64,000 nucleotides of DNA from Atribacter laminatus (GTDB lineage Bacteria > Atribacterota > Atribacteria > Atribacterales > Atribacteraceae). Positions 8,298-17,005 of this stretch are shown in pieces. A model generated the notes under the pieces. The model saw nothing but the letters and a program-made list of their open reading frames with translations, made no database searches and was not told where the DNA came from. The DNA lies in assembly GCF_015775515.1 (NCBI RefSeq), contig NZ_CP065383.1, positions 930,001 through 994,000 of the forward strand, read 5' to 3'. The number at the start of each line of letters is the position of its first letter. Position 1 is the first letter of the stretch. A program made the position numbers and the translations under genes.

Positions 8298-9167
8298 TTA
8301 AATTGCCTCCCCTTTTTGATCTTTTAATGAATTACCTAATTTTTCATCAGGATTTATTGCGTATAGATCAAGTCGGCGATGCTTTAACAAGGGAAGCCGT
8401 TGACGGGTTAGATCAACCAAAGATAGGTCAATATCTTTTATTATTATTGCTTCTTCATTTCCAAGCTGTTCTAGTACTCTGCCCATTGGATCCACAATAA
8501 GGCTATGGCCATAAGCTTGATAAAATGCATTTGGGTATGGAGCTGGTGATGCACCTAAAAGATAAACTTGATTATCTATTGCCCGTGCCCGGAAGAGAAC
8601 CTCCCAATGCAGAGGTCCGGTAATCGGGTTGAAGGCAGCAGGAACTGCAACCATAAATGCCCCCCGCAAGGCATAAAGACGAATAAGCTCTGGAAAACGC
8701 AGATCGTAACAAATTAAAATTCCAATTTTTCCCCAAGGAGTATCAATTAATAGAGGGGTATTTCCAGGGTTGAGAACTGCTGATTCTTGAAAATGAAGAT
8801 TTTCAAAGTCAACATCGAAAAGATGAGTTTTCCTATAAATACCTATGATCTCTCCGCAGGGGTTGTAAACAATAGAAGTATTATAATAGCGATTTCCTTT
8901 TTTTTCCGGTATTGAACCGCCAACCAAGAAAGTTCCATATTCACGAGCGAGATTCGATAAAAAGAGACTTGTTTCGCCAGTAGGGATATCTTCAGCGAAA
9001 ATTGAGAATGATTCCAGATTGTAAGGACATTGAAACATTTCCGGAAGGAGTACCAAACTTACTCGGCTTTTCTCAATTGAAGCAAAAAGCTCGGCAGTTT
9101 TTAACAAATTCGATGATTTATCTGGACCTGTTTGAATCTGAATAATCGCAACTTTTAGGTTATTCAT
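8298..9167 (-). CDS. Carbon-nitrogen hydrolase (nitrilase superfamily, Nit2/omega-amidase-like)
   Basis: 289 residues from the ATG at 9167, giving the normal start MNNLKVAIIQIQTGPDK; the frame is open to 9260 without a good ribosome site. The Glu-Lys-Cys triad is visible: LLPEMFQCPYN (Glu), GIYRKTHLFD (Lys) and IGILICYDLRFPEL (Cys). The RFPELIRLYALRGA motif and total length match the omega-amidase/Nit branch, which deaminates alpha-ketoglutaramate or deaminated glutathione. The exact amide substrate cannot be read from sequence. It is a monocistronic minus-strand gene divergent from the ORF at 9326. Confidence 0.88.
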   Translation of the reverse strand: MNNLKVAIIQIQTGPDKSSNLLKTAELFASIEKSRVSLVLLPEMFQCPYNLESFSIFAEDIPTGETSLFLSNLAREYGTFLVGGSIPEKKGNRYYNTSIVYNPCGEIIGIYRKTHLFDVDFENLHFQESAVLNPGNTPLLIDTPWGKIGILICYDLRFPELIRLYALRGAFMVAVPAAFNPITGPLHWEVLFRARAIDNQVYLLGASPAPYPNAFYQAYGHSLIVDPMGRVLEQLGNEEAIIIKDIDLSLVDLTRQRLPLLKHRRLDLYAINPDEKLGNSLKDQKGEAI

Positions 9168-9325
9168 AGCTTTATCTCTAAGAATTCTTTCAAAAAAGCA
9201 AGGGGTCTGCTCAGATAAGTTAAATAACTTATTCTCAGCCTTTTCAATAATATAGTACAATAATTACAGCGTTGGCAAGAGCACATTAGAAAGCTTATAA
9301 AATCTCTATAAGTGAGGGGAAAATT

Positions 9326-9799
9326 TTGAAATGTTTTCTATCCATTCCAGAAAATCTCAAAATTATTCCTGATTTTGCAGATATTATGAACGATTACTAT
9401 TTGATGGTAATCCCTCCTGGTCAAAAAACTATGCAACAAATAGCTACCATAGGAAATCAAATGGGATGGAATTTGTCAAAAAGTTAAGAAGGAGAAATAT
9501 TGGAAGGATATCTCTGGAAAACCCCGTATTATATTAATTTAACACTTTTTCAGAGCGAAACTTTGGCTCGATCCGATCTTGTTTTATCAATGGAAGATAT
9601 TTACACTATTCAAGCGATTGGTATAAAGAAAAAAGTCGTTCCACTGGATAGGTATCATCCTCAAGAAATGTTTAAGAATTTAAAAAATACCAACTATTTT
9701 AATGATTACAACAGTTTTTTAAAAAACCGATTTGGAACATCAGGAGCCAACCAAAGGATAACCGTTTATCTCTTTTGGGGAATTGTTGAAGATAAATGA
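9326..9799 (+). pseudogene. ORF interrupted by one in-frame TAA, unknown family
   Basis: A TTG at 9326, behind GAGGGGAAAATT, opens a 53-codon frame beginning MKCFLSIPENLKIIPDF and ends at TAA 9485-9487. The same frame continues without another stop to 9799. The second part can be read separately from a TTG at 9500 (99 residues, MEGYLWKTPYYINL), behind AGAAGGAGAAATA, a reasonable ribosome site. Because both halves share one frame and lie immediately adjacent, I read this as one gene of about 157 codons broken by a nonsense change, or two translationally coupled small proteins. The SDLVLSMEDIYTIQAIG stretch looks like a globular alpha/beta protein; I do not recognise the family. Confidence 0.45.
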
Positions 9800-9925
9800 C
9801 TTCTAAGGAGCAAATCTACACCGGAATGAAAAAATCACATTCATGAATGAAAGGAAAGAAAGAGTAGGCAATACGTGATAAAATAAATAGAATTTATTTT
9901 TTAAGACGGGAAGGATGATGAACGA

Positions 9926-10786
9926 GTGCGAGGTTTGGTTCCATGGGATGTCGATCGAAGGTTACAAATCTTTTTAGAAGAAGATTTAGGTTTTGATGAT
10001 ATCACTACTCAAGGTTTGGGAGACCTAAGCTTAAAACCAGTGCGGGCAAGAATTATTGCCAGAGAAAAAGGAATAATGTCAGGCGGTCCCTTCGCAATTC
10101 GCCTTTTTAATCTCATAGACCCTCAAGTGAAAGAAAAGATTCATATTGAAGAAGGTGAAGCATTTAAAAATGGTGACTGTGTTATGGAAGTTGTTGGGCA
10201 AACCCGGGCAATATTGATGGGAGAAAGGGTTGCGCTTAATCTGTTACAAAGACTGTGTGGAATTGCTACAAAAACCCGAGAGTTTGTTGAAGTGGTTAAA
10301 GGTCTACCAGTAAAAATAGCTGATACAAGAAAGACCAGCCCTGGTTTAAGAATTTTTGAAAAGTATGCAGTCCGTTGTGGGGGTGGGGTTAATCACCGAC
10401 TTGGTTTATATGATTGTGCTCTTATCAAAGACAACCATATTTCGATTTGTGGATCGGTGAAGAATGCCATTCAAAGAGTAAGGCCAGCAATCCCCTTTAC
10501 AGCACGAATCGTGGTGGAATGCGAAAATTTGAAGCAAGTGAGTGAGGCAATCGAAGAAAAAGCTGATGTTATTATGCTGGATAATATGAATACTAAACAA
10601 ATTAGGGAAGCAGTTAAGATGATCGATAAAAGGTCGATTGTTGAGGCTTCAGGAGGTGTAAATTTAGAAACAGTAAGGGAAATTGCAGAACAAGGAGTTG
10701 ATATCATTTCTACTGGATATATTACCCATCATGCCATTTGGTTGGACTTGAATTTGGAGGTAGAAGAAGTCGCAGATGTACTATGA
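9926..10786 (+). CDS. nadC: Nicotinate-nucleotide pyrophosphorylase (carboxylating), quinolinate phosphoribosyltransferase
   Basis: 286-residue cytosolic enzyme joining quinolinate and PRPP to form nicotinate mononucleotide in de novo NAD synthesis. Start GTG at 9926 follows GGGAAGG. Landmarks: EEDLGFDDITTQGL near the N-terminus, ADTRKTSPGLRIFEKYAVRCGG with the substrate-binding Arg and Lys residues, GGVNHRLGLYDCALIKDNHI, and the barrel strands VVECENLKQV, DVIMLDNMN and VEASGGVN. The 3' end overlaps nadB by 11 bases, so the two are co-translated. A partner nadA is not in the window. Confidence 0.96.
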   Translation: MRGLVPWDVDRRLQIFLEEDLGFDDITTQGLGDLSLKPVRARIIAREKGIMSGGPFAIRLFNLIDPQVKEKIHIEEGEAFKNGDCVMEVVGQTRAILMGERVALNLLQRLCGIATKTREFVEVVKGLPVKIADTRKTSPGLRIFEKYAVRCGGGVNHRLGLYDCALIKDNHISICGSVKNAIQRVRPAIPFTARIVVECENLKQVSEAIEEKADVIMLDNMNTKQIREAVKMIDKRSIVEASGGVNLETVREIAEQGVDIISTGYITHHAIWLDLNLEVEEVADVL

Positions 10787-12341
10787 TGCTTTGATTATCG
10801 GAAATGGAATTGCTGGAAGTAGTGCCGCCCTTTTTCTGGCGGAAAAATCTCAACGAGTTTTATTGGTCAGTAAAGGTCAATCTCTTGAAGAAACCAACAC
10901 CGAAAAAGCCCAGGGAGGGATTGTATATCGAGGTAAAAACGATTCTTGGAAAACTCTCAAACAAGATATTCTTAATGCTTCAGATGGAAGTGCTTTAGAA
11001 AAAAGTGCGAAAGTATTAGCCAAGATTGGTCCTTCACTGGTTAAAAGGTTATTTATTCAAAAACTTCGGGTTCCATTTGAGAAAGATGAACAGGGAGAAT
11101 GGGATCTTTTCCAAGAAGCAGCGCATTCCCGACGGCGGGTTCTTCATGTTAAGGACTGTACCGGTAGAGTTATTCAAAAAGCTCTTCATGAAGGAATCCT
11201 CAAGGAGCATCTGATTGAGGTTAAAAAAAACACCCAAGCTGTTGGTTTGATTCTTTCCAACCGCTACCAGCTCTCACCCCAATCACGTTATGAAGCTCCG
11301 GAGTGTCTCGGTGTTTATTTACTGGACCTTCGTAAAGGGACTATTACACCCTTTTTTGCTCGGGCTACAATTTTTGCTACTGGTGGTTTAAACTCTCTCT
11401 ATCAATATTCAACCGGAGGACCTTGGAATACCGGTGATGGCTACGCCTTGGCCCATCGAGCCGGAGCTATTCTCCAAAATATGGAATATGTTCAATTCCA
11501 CCCTACTCTTCTATATAGCCCAGAACATTCCCAGACTTTTCTCATTTCCGAAACGGTTCGAGGCGAGGGAGCTGAGCTAATTAACCATGAGGGCAAAGCT
11601 TTTATGCATAAGTACCATCATTTGGGGAGTTTAGCGCCTCGTGATGTGGTTTCCCGAGCGATCTTCGAAGAAATGCTCAACCAGAATGCCCACTGTGTAT
11701 TTCTTGACCTTTGTCATGCGATTTCACCGGAAAAAATAAAGGCAATTTTCCCGACTATCTATGAAGAGTGTTTATATCGAGGAATCGATATTACCCAAGA
11801 ACCAATACCAGTAGCGCCAGGAGCACATTTTTGCTGTGGGGGGGTACTTACCGATAGTTTTGGTCATACCTCGATCAAGCGTCTCTATGCTATAGGTGAA
11901 GTGGCTTGCACTGGTGTGCATGGTGCCAATCGCTTGGCTTCTACAAGTCTTTTAGAAGGATTAACCTTTGCTTTCCGAGCTTCTCACGATATTATAAAAA
12001 ACCCTGCTCCAAAGGAACAACCCCGAATAATTCCATTTGAGTATGCATACGGAAATCCTCCGTCTGAGGCGATTTTAGAGAGTATGCGGAAAATTATTCA
12101 AGATACCATGTGGAAATTCGCTGGACTCATTCGGAATCAATTGGGATTAAAGTATGCCTTGGAAGTACTCAATGGTTTAAAACAACAGGCAGTTCAATTG
12201 AAAAATCAATTAGGCGCATCTGGCCCTCTTCTTGAATTTGAAAATAGTATTGATGCCAGTTTGTTGGTTGTCGAAGGAGCTTTAAGAAATCCAATCTCAT
12301 TGGGAACTCATTATCGTTCCGATTCTTCGATGGTTCAATAG
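10776..12341 (+). CDS. nadB: L-aspartate oxidase
   Basis: 521-residue FAD-dependent oxidase that converts L-aspartate to iminoaspartate, the first step of quinolinate synthesis. The N-terminal dinucleotide site reads ALIIGNGIAGSSAALF (about 5-20). Further signatures: EETNTEKAQGGIVY, FATGGLNSLYQYSTGGPWNTG, EYVQFHPTLLY, SETVRGEGAEL, LAPRDVVSRAI and GEVACTGVHGANRLAS. These features are shared with succinate dehydrogenase/fumarate reductase flavoproteins, but the length, the missing iron-sulfur partner gene and the overlap with nadC support NadB. It is transcribed towards the lptD-like gene, which starts its stop region 22 bases away on the other strand. Confidence 0.95.
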   Translation: MYYDALIIGNGIAGSSAALFLAEKSQRVLLVSKGQSLEETNTEKAQGGIVYRGKNDSWKTLKQDILNASDGSALEKSAKVLAKIGPSLVKRLFIQKLRVPFEKDEQGEWDLFQEAAHSRRRVLHVKDCTGRVIQKALHEGILKEHLIEVKKNTQAVGLILSNRYQLSPQSRYEAPECLGVYLLDLRKGTITPFFARATIFATGGLNSLYQYSTGGPWNTGDGYALAHRAGAILQNMEYVQFHPTLLYSPEHSQTFLISETVRGEGAELINHEGKAFMHKYHHLGSLAPRDVVSRAIFEEMLNQNAHCVFLDLCHAISPEKIKAIFPTIYEECLYRGIDITQEPIPVAPGAHFCCGGVLTDSFGHTSIKRLYAIGEVACTGVHGANRLASTSLLEGLTFAFRASHDIIKNPAPKEQPRIIPFEYAYGNPPSEAILESMRKIIQDTMWKFAGLIRNQLGLKYALEVLNGLKQQAVQLKNQLGASGPLLEFENSIDASLLVVEGALRNPISLGTHYRSDSSMVQ

Positions 12342-12363
12342 TTATCAATTGATTTATCGTTTT

Positions 12364-13971
12364 TTAATTCTCACGGTCAAGGTTAAAGAGATCGTACTCT
12401 TCTTGTTTCTCAAACAAGCTCTCGATGTGTTTTTTCTGATCAAGCCCAGCCAGATTAACACTAACAAAAAAGGTTTGGTCAGATTCCCAGTAGGAAGCTT
12501 CAATATCAATACATTCTTCTAACTGTTTTCGAACGTAATAACGACGTTCTTCCCAGCTTTGGTTGGGAAAAGAATAAATAGTTTCCATCCCTACAGAAAA
12601 TTCTTTGCTCCCCAATCCAATACCGGCGATAATATCACCGACGCTTCCAATATTTAGATCGTACTCTCCTCGAAGTCGAAGATAAGTTTGATCAAGATCG
12701 CCATAAACCAACTCTAAACCAAAAATATTGGTATCTTTGGGATCAAAGAAAAAATAAGTTTCTCCGTTAACTTGAGTGTATTCATAATATATTCCTGCGC
12801 TAAAGCGAGAAGAAAATTCTTTTTCCGCCCAAACCTTTCCTCCCCAGGCAATTGCATCATCAAGTGTGGAAAGGTTAATATTTTGATAGAAAATTTCCCC
12901 CCCAAAGCTCTTTTTTTCCAATCCAGCACTTAAAAAAATATCATTTCGCCAAGTATTTATGTCTCCCTGAGAAAATTTCCCATAGCTAAGATTCGCTTCA
13001 ATAAAAAATCCACTTTCAGATTCGGTGCGGTAAGAAGCAATGAATTGGGGCAGACGACTGATGATTTCATCATTAAATCGTTCGTTTTCAATACCTAACA
13101 TCCAGAGAGATAATCCATTTTTTTGATAATGAGCATACCCCCCAAAGGTAGATTTTTCATTTTGCCAAAGATCAATAAATATTCGTGCTTCTATATAGGA
13201 ATACTGGAGGGTTATATCACCACTTATCCGACTGCTTTGTCGGGTTGAATAATACAGATTAGCTTGGAATAATAAATTTTCTGAAAAGAGATATTCATAG
13301 TTTCCCTCAACAAAGAGCCCTCTTTTTCTTTGGTAACCCAAACTCGGGATAAAATTCCCACCGTGATTGTTAAGAAGCCGTGAATATGCAGGAAGTTGAA
13401 TAATCCTGTTTTCTTTGATGTAGAATCCTAACCCGCTAATTAGAATCCGATCTTGAGGATAGATTAAAACTTCTTTGGCGCGAACACTGTATAAGGGAGG
13501 CGAATGCGGGCATCCAGTAACCAATAAATCCAAACCCGCCCATTTCCCCTTTTGGTATTCGATCTTTGAACCACGAAAGAAAAGTTTTCCTCCTTCGTTT
13601 AATTCATACACCAATTCAGCACTTTCAAACCAACCATTTCTGGTTTGAAAGTTGTAGTACATTTTTTCTGCACTGATTTGATAATCACCAAAACGAGCTT
13701 TAATAAAACCTGGAACAAAAGCTTCTGAAGTATCAAATCGGAAAAGCAGCTGATTGGTTGCGAAAGAAACATTCTTCCATGATAGTTGGACATTTCCAAC
13801 AGCCTCAACTTGTGAACCAACATCGTCATAAAGAAGCGTGTCGGCATTGATGCGGATGCCTTCTTTTGCTTCGATGTTCGTTGTTAAAGCGATAGAGAAT
13901 AATATCAAAAAAAAAGCGAACAATACGAGATTTTTCATCGCTTTTATAATAAAGAGATGAAGTTGCTTCAT
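12364..13971 (-). CDS. LptD/OstA-like outer-membrane beta-barrel protein (short form)
   Basis: 535 residues. A signal peptide (about 1-35; ATG at codon 12 is an alternative start) precedes an OstA/LptA-like domain (about 38-130, GIRINADTLLYDD, VEAVGNVQLSW), then the conserved LptD hinge TGCPHSPPLYSVRAKEVLIY, and a region of alternating hydrophobic/aromatic strands to the C-terminus, as in a barrel. It is shorter than proteobacterial LptD (near 780). A second, longer relative lies at 43422-45407. The start overlaps the previous gene by four bases (ATGA), so it belongs to the three-gene operon from 15938. Role in LPS or other lipid export is inferred from the fold; partner LptE is not visible. 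Confidence 0.75.
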   Translation of the reverse strand: MKQLHLFIIKAMKNLVLFAFFLILFSIALTTNIEAKEGIRINADTLLYDDVGSQVEAVGNVQLSWKNVSFATNQLLFRFDTSEAFVPGFIKARFGDYQISAEKMYYNFQTRNGWFESAELVYELNEGGKLFFRGSKIEYQKGKWAGLDLLVTGCPHSPPLYSVRAKEVLIYPQDRILISGLGFYIKENRIIQLPAYSRLLNNHGGNFIPSLGYQRKRGLFVEGNYEYLFSENLLFQANLYYSTRQSSRISGDITLQYSYIEARIFIDLWQNEKSTFGGYAHYQKNGLSLWMLGIENERFNDEIISRLPQFIASYRTESESGFFIEANLSYGKFSQGDINTWRNDIFLSAGLEKKSFGGEIFYQNINLSTLDDAIAWGGKVWAEKEFSSRFSAGIYYEYTQVNGETYFFFDPKDTNIFGLELVYGDLDQTYLRLRGEYDLNIGSVGDIIAGIGLGSKEFSVGMETIYSFPNQSWEERRYYVRKQLEECIDIEASYWESDQTFFVSVNLAGLDQKKHIESLFEKQEEYDLFNLDREN

Positions 13972-14750
13972 TGTTTTATGTTCAATTGAAGCTCCTCTAT
14001 TTTATTTTTTACATTTTCGATTTCTGATTCAATCAATTTTTGATTTTCGATCAGCTCTTTCTTATTTGCTTCCAATAGAATGACTCTTTCTTGCAAACGG
14101 AGGATTTCCTCTTCCAACTCTGGTTGCCAACTCGCCTGGGTATAATCAGGAGGAACATAAGGATCTTTCCAGGTGAGCTCTATTTCTTGAGCGACATAGG
14201 AAGGTTCGATTGATAAATGGGAGAAACGAAGAGTAATTTTTTTGGTCTCGGGTCCGACTATTGGTTGATCGTCTTTTCCTATTCGGCTGAAATACATTTT
14301 CCCTGAAACTTTATCAAAAATTTTATCATCAAATTCTCGAGGAAACTCAAGAGGATAATATTTATTGCCTTTATCATCGATTAGATAAGTGTTTTTAGTA
14401 AAATTTAAGGGGAAAAGAGCAGGTCCCTTAAGTTTCTCGATGGTTACATCAAAAACTAAATACCGTTGAAAGCGCTCTCTTTGGATAAAATCCCGATGAT
14501 AAGCTGTTTGTTCATCTATAGAAAGGAGGTTTTCTGCTCCATATTTAGCTACCCAAGCTTGAACCAATTCAGGATTCCAAAATACTGCTTTAACTGAGAA
14601 AACATCCCCGATGGTTTGGCTATTCGTCCATTTTTTTTCGATTTGAGAATAAATTTTATCGGAATCGGATTTTGCCCATAATGCAAAACTAACCGATAAA
14701 ACCAAAATACAAGGAATGAGGAGCAAGAGGATAAGATTTTTTTTATTCAT
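13968..14750 (-). CDS. Exported protein with C-terminal coiled coil, unknown function
   Basis: 260 residues with an N-terminal hydrophobic signal or anchor (about 5-27, ILLLLIPCILVLSVSFALWA), a central beta-rich region (about 45-200) and a C-terminal heptad-rich coiled coil (about 210-258, rich in Glu, Leu and Lys). The central part contains RYLVFDVTIEKLKGPALFP and DDKGNKYYPLEFPREFDD, reading like a secreted beta-sandwich. I do not recognise a family. It lies between the exported protein at 14754 and the LptD-like barrel with tight spacing, so the three probably act together in the envelope. Confidence 0.7.
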   Translation of the reverse strand: MNKKNLILLLLIPCILVLSVSFALWAKSDSDKIYSQIEKKWTNSQTIGDVFSVKAVFWNPELVQAWVAKYGAENLLSIDEQTAYHRDFIQRERFQRYLVFDVTIEKLKGPALFPLNFTKNTYLIDDKGNKYYPLEFPREFDDKIFDKVSGKMYFSRIGKDDQPIVGPETKKITLRFSHLSIEPSYVAQEIELTWKDPYVPPDYTQASWQPELEEEILRLQERVILLEANKKELIENQKLIESEIENVKNKIEELQLNIKQ

Positions 14751-14753
14751 TAT

Positions 14754-15938
14754 CTAAAAATCTCCTTCCTGGTAAGGTTTGATTTCGATATCTATTCCAG
14801 AAGTGGGTGAAGGTTGTGTTGGTTGGATTGGAATTGGTGTGGCAATGCTGGTGACATCAACTGTCCCTTCGATATCTTCCTCATAATCCCAACTTTCAAC
14901 AGGCTTAACCTCAATTTCTACTTCCGGGATATTTTGGTCCTCATAATTATAAGAGGGTTGGTAAGTATCGATTCCGGTTGTTGAATAGTTTTGATCTTCA
15001 TAAGTTTGGTATGGAACCGCAGAAGCAATTGGACCGGATACGACCAATTCCTGAGCGGTTTCAACAAAAAGTTGGCTACCTGGTTCTACTTTAGCTGGTT
15101 CTCCATTGATTAAAAATCCAGCCACGGCTCCGATTGGGCCAAGGGCGACCAGACCGACAATACTGGTCCCAATTGCATACGCAAATGCTTTATTTTCTTG
15201 AATGGATTTATCGCCTAAGGAGAGAAGAATAGGAGTTCCATCAAGACTAGTGATTGAGCCAAAATCAATCTGAATCATGCCAGACCTTCCAAAGTTTCCT
15301 TTACGGCGAATTTTGCTGATCCATCCTTCTCCTTCGGTACCGGCTGGAGCGATGAGAATATCATTGACAATAAAATCTTCAGCTAAAACATAAGGAACTG
15401 GGTCACCAAGGTTATTTTTTTCTGAATTCAAATTTGCTTGGATGCTTACTTTAACTAAAGATTCAGCAGGAACGGTAACTTGGAAATTTGTTGAATAAGA
15501 AGGATTTACTACGGTTCTGTAAAGTTTATCTACTCGGACACCAATCGGTTCAGCACTAGGAACGCCAAAAATGAGCTGTTCAAATTCGTCGAGTTGAGCG
15601 GTTAAAATTCCAGTTTTCTGGTCAGCGGTATTGAGAGAAAGTCGAATGGATTTGAGTTTGAAATCTAAAGAAGGTTCTTCAGGTGTACCGGTTAAAATAA
15701 AGGTTTTCAGAGTATTTATTCTTTCCATTAGAGTTCCTGACAGAGTATCTCCAATTAAATCTCTTTCAAGATTTTCGGTACGGATTAATACACTCCCAGT
15801 TTTTGGAATACCATAAAGTATTTGTTCCATATTTTCCAAGTCTTTTGCCAAAGGTGATGCTACCTGGTCTTGGCCATATGCTGGAAAAACCAACGCCAAT
15901 AACAATATGCTTATACATAAAACGGAAGCCATCTTCAT
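14754..15938 (-). CDS. Exported envelope protein with TrbI-like beta region, unknown function
   Basis: 394 residues from the ATG at 15938 (AAGGAG eight bases upstream; a GTG nine bases earlier overlaps that site). Signal peptide about 1-22. Residues about 30-150 hold two related copies of a segment shaped like EQILYGIPKTGSVLIRTENL and EQLIFGVPSAEPIGVRVDKL, suggesting an internal duplication. The middle (about 150-290) has PYVLAEDFIVNDILIAPAGT, GWISKIRRKGNFGRSGMIQI and a glycine-rich hydrophobic GTSIVGLVALGPIGAVAGF stretch that may touch the membrane. The C-terminus is acidic and Pro/Thr-rich. First gene of the operon leading to the LptD-like barrel. Family not named. Confidence 0.7.
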   Translation of the reverse strand: MKMASVLCISILLLALVFPAYGQDQVASPLAKDLENMEQILYGIPKTGSVLIRTENLERDLIGDTLSGTLMERINTLKTFILTGTPEEPSLDFKLKSIRLSLNTADQKTGILTAQLDEFEQLIFGVPSAEPIGVRVDKLYRTVVNPSYSTNFQVTVPAESLVKVSIQANLNSEKNNLGDPVPYVLAEDFIVNDILIAPAGTEGEGWISKIRRKGNFGRSGMIQIDFGSITSLDGTPILLSLGDKSIQENKAFAYAIGTSIVGLVALGPIGAVAGFLINGEPAKVEPGSQLFVETAQELVVSGPIASAVPYQTYEDQNYSTTGIDTYQPSYNYEDQNIPEVEIEVKPVESWDYEEDIEGTVDVTSIATPIPIQPTQPSPTSGIDIEIKPYQEGDF

Positions 15939-16042
15939 AGCAATCACTCCTTCATATTTCTTCTTATCATTATACCGTAGAGTTGTTCCATCTTTACGGT
16001 ATTTAGTTAAAAATTTTCATTGATTTTATGAATAGAAATCAA

Positions 16043-17005
16043 TTATTTCTTTGGAGACCAGAGATGGCATTTTACCCAGTGGCCTGGTTTTATCTCAAAA
16101 TCGGTTGGTTCCTCTTGATCGCAAATCGGCATCCGATTCGCGCAACGGGGATGAAATACACAACCAGCGGGCATATTTACTGGACTTGGTATTTCCCCAG
16201 TAGAAGGAATTTTTCCAGGTTTTAATTTTTCTTCTTCTGAGGATACTACCGGAATTGAGGATATTAACATTCGGGTATAAGGATGGTAGGGAGTTTCAAA
16301 AAACTGCTGAGCTGGTGCTATTTCAACAATACGACCCAGGTACATGATGGCGACGCGATGAGCAATATTTCTCATTAAGCTTAAATCATGAGTAATGAAT
16401 AGATACCCCAAGTTTTTTTCTTGTTGGATTTCGATAAGTTTATGGATGATTTTTGCCTGAATTGATACGTCCAGAGCGGAAGTTGGCTCATCTAAAACAA
16501 TGAGCGAAGGATTGGTTGCAAGAGCTCTGGCAATAGCCACCATCTGTTTTTCTCCACCCCCAAGGGAACGGGGATATTTTTCCATATATTCGACCGGAAG
16601 TTCCACCAAGGACAAAATTTCTTGCACTTTTTCAGCAATTCCTTTTTTATAATCCATATCATGAAGACGGATAGGCAGGGTTAAAATGTTTTCTATGGTT
16701 TGCCTTGGGTTAAGTGAAGATCCCGGGTCCTGAAAAACGATTTGAAGTTCTTTTTTTAAAACCCGTTTTCTTTTGTGGTGGGAAAGGGCAATATCTTGCC
16801 CTTGGAAAAGAATCTGTCCACCACTTGGTTGATAGAGTCCCATAACAGTATAGGCAACCGTGCTTTTTCCTGAGCCTGATTCCCCAACCAGTCCGAGAGT
16901 TTCTCCTGGTGTGATATTAAAACTGACATCATTGACTGCTTTTACAATTCCTTTAGTCGTTGAGAAATATTTTTTTAGTTTTTTTACTTCGAGTACGGCG
17001 TTCAC
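16043..17005 (-). CDS. Peptide ABC transporter ATP-binding protein (OppF/DppF type)
   Basis: 320 residues from GTG 17005, chosen because GGAGG lies seven bases upstream and the GTG overlaps the previous stop (GTGA). The open frame reaches back to 17125 inside the upstream gene. Walker A is GLVGESGSGKST, the Q-loop IVFQDPGSSLNPR, the signature region reads SLGGGEKQMVAIARAL, and Walker B is SLIVLDEPTSALDV. The signature starts LGGGEKQ rather than the common LSGGQ/LSGGE. The C-terminal oligopeptide extension GCVFHPRCANRMPICDQEEP carries cysteines typical of OppD/OppF. One of two nucleotide-binding subunits of the importer encoded here. Confidence 0.93.
   Translation of the reverse strand: MNAVLEVKKLKKYFSTTKGIVKAVNDVSFNITPGETLGLVGESGSGKSTVAYTVMGLYQPSGGQILFQGQDIALSHHKRKRVLKKELQIVFQDPGSSLNPRQTIENILTLPIRLHDMDYKKGIAEKVQEILSLVELPVEYMEKYPRSLGGGEKQMVAIARALATNPSLIVLDEPTSALDVSIQAKIIHKLIEIQQEKNLGYLFITHDLSLMRNIAHRVAIMYLGRIVEIAPAQQFFETPYHPYTRMLISSIPVVSSEEEKLKPGKIPSTGEIPSPVNMPAGCVFHPRCANRMPICDQEEPTDFEIKPGHWVKCHLWSPKK

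Noticed and set aside
9485-9487. Selenocysteine or stop read-through at the broken ORF
   Set aside because: The stop is TAA, not TGA, and no SECIS-like hairpin was seen right after it.
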